Source: Sphingopyxis sp. DBS4 (GTDB lineage Bacteria; Pseudomonadota; Alphaproteobacteria; Sphingomonadales; Sphingomonadaceae). Taken from it: a stretch of 64,000 bases of DNA. Below are positions 43,092 through 52,164 of this stretch, piece after piece. The DNA is taken from the NCBI RefSeq assembly GCF_024628865.1, contig NZ_CP102384.1:1375001-1439000 (forward strand), written 5' to 3'. How positions within the stretch are numbered: the first letter of the stretch is position 1; each line of letters begins with the position of its first letter. The position numbers and the translations under genes were made by a program. The notes under the pieces were generated by a model. The model made no database searches, had not been told where the DNA came from, and saw only the letters and a list, made by a program, of their open reading frames with translations.

Positions 43092-43937
43092 TCAGTGGGT
43101 TTCCGCAATGGCTTTCACGCCCTGCAGCTTGAGCGCGATGGCGGTCAGGGCGACGGTCAGGATGATGAGGATGGTCGAGGCCGCGTTGACCTCAGGCGTC
43201 ACCGAAAAGCGGAGCATCGAATAGACTTTCACCGGAAAGGTGATCGTCTCCGGCCCGCTGGTGAAATAGGTGATGACGAAATCGTCGAGGCTGAGCGTGA
43301 AGGACAGCAGCGCGCCCGCGACCAGCGCCGGCTTCATGTGCGGGATCAGCACGTCGCGGAACATCTGCCATTCGCCCGCGCCGAGGTCCTTCGCGGCCTC
43401 CTCCTGCTCGCGGTTGAAGCTTGCGAGGCGCGAGCGCACGACCATCGTCACGAAGGGGAAGCAGAAAGTGATGTGCGCGATGGTGATCGCGCCCAAGTTG
43501 AGCGGCCAGACGAGATCGGTCGGCCAGTGGAGCCCTTTGGCGAAGAACATCAGGAAGGCGACGCCCATGCAGATTTCGGGGACGATGATCGGCAGCGAGA
43601 TCGTCCCGTCGACCGCGCCCTTGAAGGGAAAGCGGAAGCGCCACAGCATCACCGCCGCGACCGCGCCGAGGATCAGGCTGAACACCGTCGCGAGCGCCGC
43701 GATGGTCAGCGAATTGACCAGCGCCTCGATCAGCGCGTCGTTGTTCAGCGCCTTGTCGTAATATTTGAGCGTGAAGCCGCGCCAGACGACGTTGCGCTTG
43801 CTGTCATTGAAGCTGAAGATCATCAGCACGATCAGCGGCGCATAGAGAAAGACCATCACCGCGCCGACCCAGAGCCGCATCCACAGGGTGCGGCTATATT
43901 CGAGCGGGGCGATCGCGGTTCGGGAGAAGAGCGCCAT
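43092..43937 (-). CDS. potC: polyamine ABC importer permease (PotC/PotI type)
   Basis: 281 residues with six predicted membrane helices, the first in RLWVGAVMVFLYAPLIVLMIFSFND. The EAA loop that contacts the ATPase is EEAAKDLGAGEWQMFRDVLIPHMKPALVAG. Its start overlaps the stop of the partner permease by one base (TGATG), as expected for subunits made in equal amounts. Confidence 0.92.
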   Translation of the reverse strand: MALFSRTAIAPLEYSRTLWMRLWVGAVMVFLYAPLIVLMIFSFNDSKRNVVWRGFTLKYYDKALNNDALIEALVNSLTIAALATVFSLILGAVAAVMLWRFRFPFKGAVDGTISLPIIVPEICMGVAFLMFFAKGLHWPTDLVWPLNLGAITIAHITFCFPFVTMVVRSRLASFNREQEEAAKDLGAGEWQMFRDVLIPHMKPALVAGALLSFTLSLDDFVITYFTSGPETITFPVKVYSMLRFSVTPEVNAASTILIILTVALTAIALKLQGVKAIAETH

Positions 43938-44842
43938 CAGAGGGTCTCCGGCCCTTTCCGGCGCATCGATTGCAGCGCGATCAGGATGAACATCGCATAG
44001 ATGAGGATGAAGGACAGCGCCGAGCCGAAGGGCCAGTCGTTCGCTTTCTTGAACTGGCGCTCGATCACGTTCGCGATCATCTGGCTGTCGGTGCCGCCCA
44101 TCAGGTCGGGGGTGAGGTAGGCACCGAGCGCGGGGATCAGTGTGATCATCACGCCGGCGACGATCCCCGGCGCGGCGAGCGGAACGACGATGCGCAGGAT
44201 CGTGCGGAAATGCCCCGCGCCGAGATCGAGGCTCGCCTCGATCAGGCTGCGATCGAGCCGGTCGAGCGCGGCATAGAGCGGCAGGACCATGAAGGGCAAA
44301 TGGACATAGACGAGCCCGAAGACGACCGCGAAATTATTGAAGAGAAGCTGCACCGGCTCCCACGTTGGCAGCGGCTGGAGCCCGATCAGCGTCTTCACCC
44401 AGCTCGCGCCGCCCCACAGCGCGCCGAGCCCCTTATTGGCATAGCCCTGCTGCCCGAGCAGGATCATCAGCGCATAGGTGCGGACGAGCAGGTTGGTCCA
44501 GAAGGGCAGCATGATGCCGAGCAGCAGCCACGGCCGCCATTTCTCGCTCGCGAAGGTGATCGCCATCGCGACGGGAAAGCCGACGATCAGGCAGATCAGG
44601 GTGACGAGCGCGGCGACCGCGAAACTCTTGCCGAAGATGCCGAGATAGAGCCACTCGGTCGCACGCTTGTAATTGTCGAGCGTGCCCGAGACGTGGATTT
44701 CGTTGAGCCCGGCATTCTCGCCGAAACTGTAGAACCAGACGATCGCCATCGGGACGACGAAGAAGACGAGCGTCCATAGCAGCGTCGGCAGCGATACCGC
44801 CGCGAAGCCCCTCTTGTTGGCTTTCCAGTCCTGCTCGGCCAT
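43937..44842 (-). CDS. potB: polyamine ABC importer permease (PotB/PotH type)
   Basis: 301 residues with six predicted helices. The N-terminal part (LPTLLWTLVFFVVPMAIVWFYSF) and the EAA loop (EASLDLGAGHFRTILRIVVPLAAPGIVAG) fit PotB/PotH. It forms the membrane channel with the PotC-like permease. A palindromic repeat lies between it and the binding-protein gene, which could lower permease expression relative to the binding protein. Confidence 0.92.
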   Translation of the reverse strand: MAEQDWKANKRGFAAVSLPTLLWTLVFFVVPMAIVWFYSFGENAGLNEIHVSGTLDNYKRATEWLYLGIFGKSFAVAALVTLICLIVGFPVAMAITFASEKWRPWLLLGIMLPFWTNLLVRTYALMILLGQQGYANKGLGALWGGASWVKTLIGLQPLPTWEPVQLLFNNFAVVFGLVYVHLPFMVLPLYAALDRLDRSLIEASLDLGAGHFRTILRIVVPLAAPGIVAGVMITLIPALGAYLTPDLMGGTDSQMIANVIERQFKKANDWPFGSALSFILIYAMFILIALQSMRRKGPETL

Positions 44843-44887
44843 CCCCCCGATGCCTCCAGACTATGATGCGCTTGCGATATTACACTC

Positions 44888-44970
44888 CGTCATTGCGAGC
44901 GGAGCGAAGCAATCCAGGGCGGTTTGCGCCCGCTCTGGATTGCCGCGGGCCTTCGGCCCTCGCAATGACG
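44888..44970. repeat. palindromic repeat (copy H) between potD and potB
   Basis: CGTCATTGCGAGCGGAGCGAAGC at the left and CGGCCCTCGCAATGACG at the right, with CCAGAGCGG/CCGCTCTGG-like inner stems. This is the familiar CATTGCGAGC-type intergenic repeat. Placed inside a transport operon it may protect upstream potD mRNA. Confidence 0.75.
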
Positions 44971-44993
44971 AGGCTGGTGAACGCGCCCACGGC

Positions 44994-46100
44994 TTACGCC
45001 GCCCGCACCTTGGTGAAGGCTTCCTCGTAGAGCGGCTGGAGCTTTTCGTTGAACTTCGCATATTCGCACCGCGCGAGGACGTCGGCGGGCGGATAGATGA
45101 CGGGGTTGTTCCTGTAGCTGTCGGGCATCAGCGCCTTGGCCGCCGCGTTCGGAGTCGGGAAGAGGATCGTTTCGGTGATCTTCTTGTCGACCTCGGCATC
45201 GAGCATATAGTTGATGAAGGCGTGGGCGTTTTTCGGATGCGGCGCGCCCTTCGGGATGGCGAGCGTGTCCGAATTGAACTGGCTGCCTTCCTTCGGCACG
45301 ATGAAATCGAGGTCGTCGTCCTCGGTCATCACCTGCGCGATGTCGCCATTATATTCGAGCACGACGTCGCAATCGCCCTTCATCAGCAGGTCCTGCCCGT
45401 CGTCCTCGTGGAATTTCTTCACATAGGGCTTCTGCTTGATCATCATCGCCGAGATCGTCTCGATATCGGCGGGGGTGAGGGCATTGACCGACTTGCCGAG
45501 ATATTTGCCGTAGAGGCGGTACATGTCGCCGGCTTCGGACAGCCAGGCGATGCGGTCCTTATATTCGTCGCTGTCGAACAGCACTTTCCAACTATCCGGC
45601 TTCGCCTTCACCTTCGACTTGCGATAGCCGATGCCGAGCACCAGCCAGGTATAGGGCATCGAGAATTTGCGGCCCGGGTCGTAATCGACGTTCATGAAGC
45701 TCGGGTCGATATTCTTGATGTTCGGAATCTGCGCATGGTCGAGCGGTTGCAGCATGTCGGCGCGGATCATGCGCTCGACGAAGTCGTTCGACGGCACGAT
45801 CACGTCATAGCCGGGATTGCCCGCCTTGAACTTCGCGAACAGGGTATCGTTGCTGTCGAACAGGTCCATCGTGACGTCGACGCCGGTCGCCGCCTTGAAA
45901 TCGTCGAGCGTCGTCTCGCCGATATAGGTGTCCCAATTATAGAAGTTGAGCTTGGCTTCCTCGCCGTTCGCGAGCTTCTTGCCTTCGCCCTTGCCGCACG
46001 CCGCGAGCCCGCCAAAGCTGATCCCGACCGCCGCGACCCCCAGCGCCTGAAGCAACGAACGGCGACCGCGGCTTTGCCCCAAGAGTTCCTTCAGATCCAT
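44994..46100 (-). CDS. potD: polyamine-binding periplasmic lipoprotein
   Basis: 368 residues. The leader SRGRRSLLQALGVAAVGISFGGLAAC has a twin-arginine stretch and ends in a lipobox (LAAC), so the protein may be Tat-exported and lipid-anchored. The mature part has KLNFYNWDTYIGETTLDDFKAATG, DLFDSNDTLFAKF, YDVIVPSNDFVERM, FSMPYTWLVLGIGY and ILFPTPNAAAKAL, close to PotD/PotF. It hands polyamines to the permeases. Which polyamine is bound is not clear. Confidence 0.92.
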   Translation of the reverse strand: MDLKELLGQSRGRRSLLQALGVAAVGISFGGLAACGKGEGKKLANGEEAKLNFYNWDTYIGETTLDDFKAATGVDVTMDLFDSNDTLFAKFKAGNPGYDVIVPSNDFVERMIRADMLQPLDHAQIPNIKNIDPSFMNVDYDPGRKFSMPYTWLVLGIGYRKSKVKAKPDSWKVLFDSDEYKDRIAWLSEAGDMYRLYGKYLGKSVNALTPADIETISAMMIKQKPYVKKFHEDDGQDLLMKGDCDVVLEYNGDIAQVMTEDDDLDFIVPKEGSQFNSDTLAIPKGAPHPKNAHAFINYMLDAEVDKKITETILFPTPNAAAKALMPDSYRNNPVIYPPADVLARCEYAKFNEKLQPLYEEAFTKVRAA

Positions 46101-46193
46101 GGCCGGCCTCCCTGTTTCAATGGGTGAAGCTGACTCAATAATGGCGGGTTGGAAAGAGGCTATTTTGCGGCGTCGCGCAAATTTTTGAATGGA

Positions 46194-47585
46194 TCATGCG
46201 TTGCGAAGATACCAGTCGTAATCGAGCGTCGGAACGACGCTGAAATAATGGTCCTGCTCGACGCGCTTCACGATGCTGAACATGTCGACGAAGCGGTCGC
46301 CGAGATAGTCGCGCATCAACGCCGAGGCGTGGAAACGATCGACCGCGGCGAACCAGTTCGACGGCGGCTTCTCGCCGCCGCTGTTCTCCCGGTCATAGCC
46401 GTTACCGACGACCGCCGCGCCGGGATCGGTCTTGTTCATCATCCCGTGATGCATCCCCGCCAGCACCGCCGCGGCCGCGAGATAGGGGTTGGCGTCGGCG
46501 CCGCAGGCGCGATGCTCGACATGGCGGCTCGCGGGCGGCCCTGCCGGGATGCGGAAGGAGACGGTGCGGTTGTTGACCCCCCAGGTCGGCGCGACCGGGG
46601 CATAGCTGTTCGCCTTGAAGCGACGATAGCTGTTCGCGTGCGGCGCGAAAAGCGCGAAGCCGTCGCCGACGCTGGCGATCATCCCGCCGATCGCATGGCG
46701 CAGCGCGGGCGTGCCCTCGGGATCGTCGCTCGCGAAGATGTTCGCGCCGCTCGCGTCATCGACCGAGACATGGATATGCATCCCGCTGCCCGCCTGTTCG
46801 GCGAAGGGCTTCGCCATGAAGGTTGCCTCGAGGCCGTGCTGCTGCGCGACCGCCTTGACCAGCCGCTTGTACATGATCGCATCGTTGCAGGCGCGTAAGC
46901 CGTCGGGCTTGTGGCGCAGGGTCAGCTCGAACTGGCCCGGCGCGAATTCGGAGATCGTGCTTTCGAGCGGCAGGCCCTGTCCATCGGCCGCTGCATAAAG
47001 CGCGTCGAAGAAGGGCCGGAAATCGTCGAGCTCGCGCAGGCCATAGACCTCGACATTGCGCGGCGTATCGCGGCTGTAACCGGGGTGGGCGGGGCGGATC
47101 GTCCCATCGCGCGCGCGGCGCGGATCGACGAGGTAGAATTCGAGCTCGATTGCGAGCACCGGCGTCAGCCCGTCGGCGGCGAAACGATCGAGCACGCGGC
47201 CGAGGACGTGGCGGGGGTCGAGGTCGTGCGGCGTGCCGTCGAGTTCGTAGAAGCTGGTCAGGAATTGCGCGGCCTGGTCGCCGCCCCACGGCGTGCGGAC
47301 GAGCGTTCCGGGAACCGGCTTCATCGAGCGATCGGCATCGCCATCTTCCCACACGAGGCCGGTCTCGACCGTGTCCTGCCCGGTGATATCGACGACGGTG
47401 ATCGATCCCGGCATCATCCGGCCGCTGTCATAGACCGCGAGCACTTCGTGCCGGCGCAGCCGCTTGCCGCGCGGAACGCCGCCCATGTCGGTATAGATGA
47501 GCTCGATCGAATCGACGTCGGGATTGGCCGCGAAAAAGGCCTCGGCCTCCGACCTCGGGGCGATCACGCCCGATGACTTCGACAT
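46194..47585 (-). CDS. puuA: gamma-glutamylpolyamine synthetase-like (glutamine synthetase family), copy 1
   Basis: 463 residues. Glutamine-synthetase catalytic fold with VLAIELEFYLVDP, QFELTLRHKPDGL, the MAKPFAEQAGSGMHIHVS ATP/ammonia-site segment, NSYRRF, RTVSFRIPAG, EHRACGADANPYLAAAAVLAG. The N-terminal IELIYTDMGGVPRGKRLRRHE fits PuuA rather than GlnA, and no adenylylation region is seen. PuuA-type enzymes glutamylate putrescine or other amines using ATP. It is followed on the same strand by the Pot block. Confidence 0.88.
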   Translation of the reverse strand: MSKSSGVIAPRSEAEAFFAANPDVDSIELIYTDMGGVPRGKRLRRHEVLAVYDSGRMMPGSITVVDITGQDTVETGLVWEDGDADRSMKPVPGTLVRTPWGGDQAAQFLTSFYELDGTPHDLDPRHVLGRVLDRFAADGLTPVLAIELEFYLVDPRRARDGTIRPAHPGYSRDTPRNVEVYGLRELDDFRPFFDALYAAADGQGLPLESTISEFAPGQFELTLRHKPDGLRACNDAIMYKRLVKAVAQQHGLEATFMAKPFAEQAGSGMHIHVSVDDASGANIFASDDPEGTPALRHAIGGMIASVGDGFALFAPHANSYRRFKANSYAPVAPTWGVNNRTVSFRIPAGPPASRHVEHRACGADANPYLAAAAVLAGMHHGMMNKTDPGAAVVGNGYDRENSGGEKPPSNWFAAVDRFHASALMRDYLGDRFVDMFSIVKRVEQDHYFSVVPTLDYDWYLRNA

Positions 47586-47598
47586 GGATTACGCTCCT

Positions 47599-48861
47599 TC
47601 ACCCCAATCGGTCGCGCAGCGCATACCAGAGCAGGCCGAGCGTGGCGAGCGGTCGGCGGAGCCATGTGCCGCCGGGAAACGGCCGCGACGGCAGGCTCGC
47701 CAGCACGTCGAACCGCTCGGCCGTTCCCGCCATCGCTTCGGCGATCAACTCGCCCGCGAGCGTCGTCACCAGCGCGCCGTGCCCCGAAAAGCCGTGCGCG
47801 AAGAAGATATTCCCGCGCCGCCCGATATGCGGCAGCCGGCTGCGTGTCACCGCGACCGCGCCGCCCCAGCCATAATCGATCTTCGCCTCTGCGATCTGCG
47901 GGAACACCTCGGCCATGAATGGCCGCACGAAGGCGGCGATGTCGCGCGGCGGGGTCTGCGAATAGCGCTCGCCGCCGCCGAAGATCAGGCGCTTGTCGGC
48001 CGAGAGGCGGAAATAGTTGAGCACGAACCGGCTGTCGGCGATCGCGGCGTCGCTGGGGAGCAACTCATCGGCGTTCGCGAGCGGCGCGGTCGCGATATTA
48101 TAGTTCATGATCGGCACGGTGTAGCGGCCGAGATCGGGCTCGACCTCGCCGATCCAGCTATCGGTCGCGTCGATGAAATAACGCGCTTCGACCGATGCGT
48201 CGCGGGTGAGCAATTCGCCGGGGTTGAAATCGAAGAGCCCCGTGACGCGCTCTTTTTCGACGATGCGAACCCCGGCGGCTTCCGCCGCTTTCGCTAGCCC
48301 GATCGCATAGTTCAACGGGTGGAAATGCCCGCCCTGCGGATCGTGGATGCCGCCATGATAGAGCGGGCTCGCGATATGCGCGCCCATGTCGGCCTTCGCG
48401 ACACTATCGCTTGCATAGCCGAAGCGCGCGGCGAGGTAATCGGCCTCGCGCTGCATTGCGCCCATATCCTTCGGCGTCCACGCCGCCTCCAAATGGCCGG
48501 TTTTGAGATCGCACGCGATGCCGTGCCGGGCGATCCGCGCTTTCACCCGATTGTCGCGCCAGCAGAGGTCGAACAGCGCATCGGCGCGGTCGCGGCCCAA
48601 TTCTGCTTCCAGTTCCGACGCCGTCCAGCGGAGGCCGGGAATCAATTGCCCGCCGTTGCGTCCCGAGGCGCCGAAGCCGATATGCTCGGCCTCGAACAGG
48701 ATCACCGAAAAGCCGCGCTCGGCACAGGCCAGTGCGGCGCTGAGACCCGTGAAGCCGCCGCCGATCACCGCGACGTCGCACGCCAGCTCCCCATCGAAGG
48801 GGCGTGGCCGCCAATCCTGCGCGTTCGCGGCGTAATAGCTGTCGGCGAGCCGGTCGATCAT
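47599..48861 (-). CDS. puuB: gamma-glutamylputrescine oxidase-like FAD oxidoreductase
   Basis: About 420 residues from ATG 48861 (or GTG 48864), overlapping the stop of the upstream ligase gene. FAD-binding DAO fold: CDVAVIGGGFTGLSAALACAERG, GFGASGRNGGQLIPGLRW, a central VRIVEKERVTGLF segment and C-terminal GYGWGGAVAVTRSRLPHIG with HGFSGHGALVTTLAGELIAEA. PuuB oxidises gamma-Glu-putrescine to the aldehyde, releasing ammonia and peroxide. Its position between two PuuA-like genes strongly supports this. Confidence 0.9.
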   Translation of the reverse strand: MIDRLADSYYAANAQDWRPRPFDGELACDVAVIGGGFTGLSAALACAERGFSVILFEAEHIGFGASGRNGGQLIPGLRWTASELEAELGRDRADALFDLCWRDNRVKARIARHGIACDLKTGHLEAAWTPKDMGAMQREADYLAARFGYASDSVAKADMGAHIASPLYHGGIHDPQGGHFHPLNYAIGLAKAAEAAGVRIVEKERVTGLFDFNPGELLTRDASVEARYFIDATDSWIGEVEPDLGRYTVPIMNYNIATAPLANADELLPSDAAIADSRFVLNYFRLSADKRLIFGGGERYSQTPPRDIAAFVRPFMAEVFPQIAEAKIDYGWGGAVAVTRSRLPHIGRRGNIFFAHGFSGHGALVTTLAGELIAEAMAGTAERFDVLASLPSRPFPGGTWLRRPLATLGLLWYALRDRLG

Positions 48862-50207
48862 CACACCCGCATCAGCAGATGTTCGCGCTCCCAGCTCGAC
48901 ACTACCGACTGATAGTTGAACAGCTCATAATCCTTCACCGCGAAGAAGATTTCGAAGAAATCGTCGCCGAGCAGGTTGCGGACCTTCTTGCACGAAGCAA
49001 AGCGGTCGAGCGCTGCTTCCAACGTGCGGGGCAGGGTGCGTGCGCGGTTGTAGGCGCTGCCGGTGATCGGCTTCGGGGGCACCATGCGGTCGACCATGCC
49101 GATATAGCCGCAGACGAGCGATGCCGCGATCGCCAGATAGGGATTGCTGTCGGCGCCGGGCAGACGGTTCTCGACGCGGCGGTTGTTGCGGTCGGAGACC
49201 GGCACGCGGAATCCGCACGAACGATTGTCGACGCCCCATTGCACATTGATCGGCGCCGCGCTGTCTGGGCGCATGCGGCGAAAGCTGTTCACGTTCGGCG
49301 CCCACATCGGCGAGATTTGCGGCATGAAGCGGATGAGCCCCGCGACATAGGAACGGAACGCCGCGCTGTCGCGCCCATTGGCGGTCGCGAACAGGTTGCG
49401 CCCGGTCTCTGCGTCGACGACCGACTGGTGGATATGCATCGCGCTGCCCGGCTGGCCCGCCATCGGGTTCGCCATGAAAGTCGCATAGACATTGTGCTGC
49501 TTCGCGACATTGCGGACGACGCGCTTGAACAGGAAGACCTCGTCGGCGAGGCGCAGCGGGTCGCCGTGGATGAAATTCACCTCGAGCTGCGCCGCGCCCA
49601 TTTCGTGGATCATCGTGTCGATATCGAGTCCCATCAACTCGCAATCGTCATAGATATGATCGATGATATCCTCATATTCGTTCATCGCTTCCAGCCCATA
49701 GGGCTGGCTTGCGGTCTCGCTGCGGCCCGACTGGCCTACGGGGGGCGTCAGTGGAAAGTCGGGGTCGGCGTTCTGCGAGACGAGATAGAATTCGACCTCG
49801 GGCGCGATGATCGGCTTCCATCCCTTGTCGGCATAGAGCGCGAGCACCTTTTTCAGGATCGTCCGCGGCGCGATGTCGACCTCGGTCCCGTCGCCATTAT
49901 AGGCGTCGGCGATCACGAAGGCGGTCGGTGAGGTAAAGCCCGGCGCGACGCAGATGGTATCGGGGTCGGCGAGCAATATCTTGTCGGGATCCTTGTCCCA
50001 GATATCGTCGATATCCTCCGGGTAATGGCCGTCGATGGTGCAGATGAAAACGCTGCCGGGAATGCGCAGCGACTTGTCCTTCACCGACGAGAGGAACTTC
50101 TTGGCGGGCAGCACCTTGCCGCGCTGGACCCCGTTGATGTCGGGGACGATGCATTCGACTTCGTCGACCGCGTGCTCGCTGATCCATTGTTCCAGATTGA
50201 CCGCCAT
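48861..50207 (-). CDS. gamma-glutamylpolyamine synthetase-like (glutamine synthetase family), copy 2
   Basis: 448 residues from ATG 50207 (MAVNLEQWISEHAVDEVECIVPDINGVQRGKVLPA); the open frame upstream is not needed. Contains IAPEVEFYLV, AAQLEVNFIHGDPLRLAD, FMANPMAGQPGSAMHIHQS, NSFRRM, CGFRVP and ENRLPGADSNPYLAIAASL. It is a paralogue of copy 1 with a different N-terminus and loops, so the two may handle different amines (for example putrescine and a larger polyamine or ethanolamine-like substrate). First gene of the leftward ligase-oxidase-ligase block. Confidence 0.87.
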   Translation of the reverse strand: MAVNLEQWISEHAVDEVECIVPDINGVQRGKVLPAKKFLSSVKDKSLRIPGSVFICTIDGHYPEDIDDIWDKDPDKILLADPDTICVAPGFTSPTAFVIADAYNGDGTEVDIAPRTILKKVLALYADKGWKPIIAPEVEFYLVSQNADPDFPLTPPVGQSGRSETASQPYGLEAMNEYEDIIDHIYDDCELMGLDIDTMIHEMGAAQLEVNFIHGDPLRLADEVFLFKRVVRNVAKQHNVYATFMANPMAGQPGSAMHIHQSVVDAETGRNLFATANGRDSAAFRSYVAGLIRFMPQISPMWAPNVNSFRRMRPDSAAPINVQWGVDNRSCGFRVPVSDRNNRRVENRLPGADSNPYLAIAASLVCGYIGMVDRMVPPKPITGSAYNRARTLPRTLEAALDRFASCKKVRNLLGDDFFEIFFAVKDYELFNYQSVVSSWEREHLLMRV

Positions 50208-50346
50208 GCGCCCCCGATTGGGCCGAGGAACCGGCCCGCTTGTGGAAGGCCAGCCTATCGCAACCCCGGACGAAGCGCCAGAGGGGCCGGTATCGGCCAT
50301 TTTTCCGTGGATCTTTAGGGAGCGAATGTCTGGTTTCGACCGGAAG
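50208..50346. other. upstream region of the ligase-oxidase block
   Basis: Part of a 496-bp gap (50208-50703) without genes. This portion should hold the leftward promoter, but I could not pick boxes with confidence. The rest of the gap holds repeat copy C and the transaminase upstream region. Confidence 0.4.
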
Positions 50347-50488
50347 CGGCCGCCCGGCATCTCCTAACTTTGTCATCCCCGCGAAAGCGGGGACCCAGAG
50401 CATGCGTCGGCTAACCCCATACTGGGTTCCCGCTTTCGCGGGAATGACGAAGGTGGGGAGGGGCAGCTCCCCACCCCAAAGCCGCCAT
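50347..50488. repeat. dispersed palindromic repeat, copy C
   Basis: The core 50371-50450 (TGTCATCCCC to GGAATGACGA) is nearly identical to copy A at 22267, and the homology runs on both sides (GGCCGCCCGGC before; GGGGAGGGGCAG and CACCCCAAAGCCGCC after), so the repeated unit is about 140 bp. It separates the two divergent transcription units. Confidence 0.78.
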
Positions 50489-50703
50489 TCCGTCAGGCGA
50501 TTTTTCGCTGTCCTACTTTATTCGGGCGCGATAGCGTTACGCCATGTCGATGCCCGCGCATCCCGTCTCCTGCGATCGCGCCCTGCATGGCGTATCCATC
50601 GACAGGGGCGAAACAAGAGGGGGACGTAGCGTGACTTTCGTGACCTTTGGAATAAAATTACACGGAACAGCGCGGGCGCGTCGGACGGTCATGGAGATGC
50701 GCA
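50489..50703. other. upstream region of the omega-transaminase gene
   Basis: About 215 bp with no gene. An AT-richer part near 50640-50670 (GACCTTTGGAATAAAATTACAC) may hold the promoter, and GGAGATGCGCA just before ATG 50704 gives a ribosome site. Confidence 0.4.
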
Positions 50704-52017
50704 ATGCAGGGTGACAACGACGTTCTGGCCTCCTTCTGGATGCCCTTCACCGCGAACCGGTCTTTCAAGGCGCATCCGCGCCAGCTCGTCGCGGCGAGCG
50801 GCATGCATTACCGATCGGGCGACGGGCGCGAGATTCTCGACGGCACCGCGGGCCTGTGGTGCAGCAACGCCGGCCATTGCCGGCCCGAGATCACCGAGGC
50901 GATCGCCAAGGCGGCGGCGACGCTCGATTTCGCGCCGACCTTCCAGCTTGGCCACCCGGCGCCGTTCGAGCTGGCGCAGCGGCTTGGCGCGCTGATGCCC
51001 GCGGGGCTCGACCGCATCTTCTTCACGAACAGCGGGTCGGAGTCGGTCGATACCGCGCTCAAGATCGCGCTCGCGGTGCAGCGCGCGAGGGGGCAGGGAA
51101 CGCGCACCCGGCTGATCGGGCGCGAGCGCGGCTATCATGGCGTCGGTTTCGGCGGGATCAGCGTCGGCGGCATCGTCAGCAATCGCCGGACCTGGCCCGG
51201 GCTTCCTGGCACCGACCATCTTCGCCATACGCACGACCTGGCGCGCAACGCCTTCACGCGCGGCTTTCCGCGGCATGGCGCCGAACTCGCCGACGACCTC
51301 CAGCGCCTCGTCGATCTGCACGGGGCGGAAACGATCGCGGCGGTGATCGTCGAGCCGATGGCGGGCTCGACCGGAGTGTTGTTGCCGCCCGACGGCTATC
51401 TTCAGCGGCTCCGCGAGATCTGCGACCGCCACGGCATCCTGCTGATCTTCGACGAGGTGATCACCGCCTTCGGCCGCGTCGGCGCCGCGACCGCGGCCGA
51501 GGCGTGGGGCGTCACACCGGACATCATCACGATGGCGAAGGGGCTGACCAACGCCGCGGTGCCGATGGGTGCGGTCGCGGTGAAGCGCGAGTTGCACGAC
51601 GCGGTGATCGACAGCGTTCCGGGCGGGATCGAGCTGTTCCACGGCTACACCTATTCGGGGCACCCGCTGGCGAGCGCCGCCGGGCTGGCGACGCTCGACC
51701 TCTATGCGCGCGAAAGCCTGTTCGACCGTACGAACGAACTCGCCGCTTATTGGGAAGAGGCCGCGTTCAGCCTGAAGGGCCGGCGCCATGTCATCGACAT
51801 TCGCACCGTCGGGCTGGTCGCGGGCATCGAACTCGAACCGCGCCCCGGCGCGCCGACCGCGCGTGCGATGGAATTGTTCCATGCCTGCTTCGACAACGGC
51901 CTGCTCGTCCGCGCGACCGGCGACATCCTTGCACTGTCGCCGCCGCTGATTGTCGAGAAGGTCCAGATCGACGAGATGTTCGGCAAGATTGGCGATCTGC
52001 TGAACGCGATCGACTGA
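50704..52017 (+). CDS. omega-amino acid--pyruvate aminotransferase (class III)
   Basis: 437 residues. It opens DVLASFWMPFTANRSFKAHPR, characteristic of beta-alanine/omega-amino acid:pyruvate transaminases, and has GTAGLWCSNAGH, FFTNSGSESVDTALKIAL, RERGYHGVGFGGISVGG, VIVEPMAGSTGVLLPPDGYL, LLIFDEVITAFGRVG and the PLP lysine in TMAKGLTNAAVPMG. It could deaminate beta-alanine, putrescine or GABA made by the divergent polyamine genes. Distinct from the transaminase at 39376. Confidence 0.92.
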   Translation: MQGDNDVLASFWMPFTANRSFKAHPRQLVAASGMHYRSGDGREILDGTAGLWCSNAGHCRPEITEAIAKAAATLDFAPTFQLGHPAPFELAQRLGALMPAGLDRIFFTNSGSESVDTALKIALAVQRARGQGTRTRLIGRERGYHGVGFGGISVGGIVSNRRTWPGLPGTDHLRHTHDLARNAFTRGFPRHGAELADDLQRLVDLHGAETIAAVIVEPMAGSTGVLLPPDGYLQRLREICDRHGILLIFDEVITAFGRVGAATAAEAWGVTPDIITMAKGLTNAAVPMGAVAVKRELHDAVIDSVPGGIELFHGYTYSGHPLASAAGLATLDLYARESLFDRTNELAAYWEEAAFSLKGRRHVIDIRTVGLVAGIELEPRPGAPTARAMELFHACFDNGLLVRATGDILALSPPLIVEKVQIDEMFGKIGDLLNAID

Positions 52018-52164
52018 CGCTGCCGCAGATTTGCCACGCCTCGCAGGGCGAACGACCCGGCTGTGCCGAAACGGGACGAACAGCCTATGGTCTATGAAGA
52101 CCAAATGCGGTAAAGGCCCGCAACGCCGGAATCGGCGAATCTCCCCTTGATACAGGTTTTTACA

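Noticed and set aside
22267..50450. CRISPR array from recurring palindromes
   Set aside because: Copies are single and scattered between genes kilobases apart, with no regular spacers and no cas genes.
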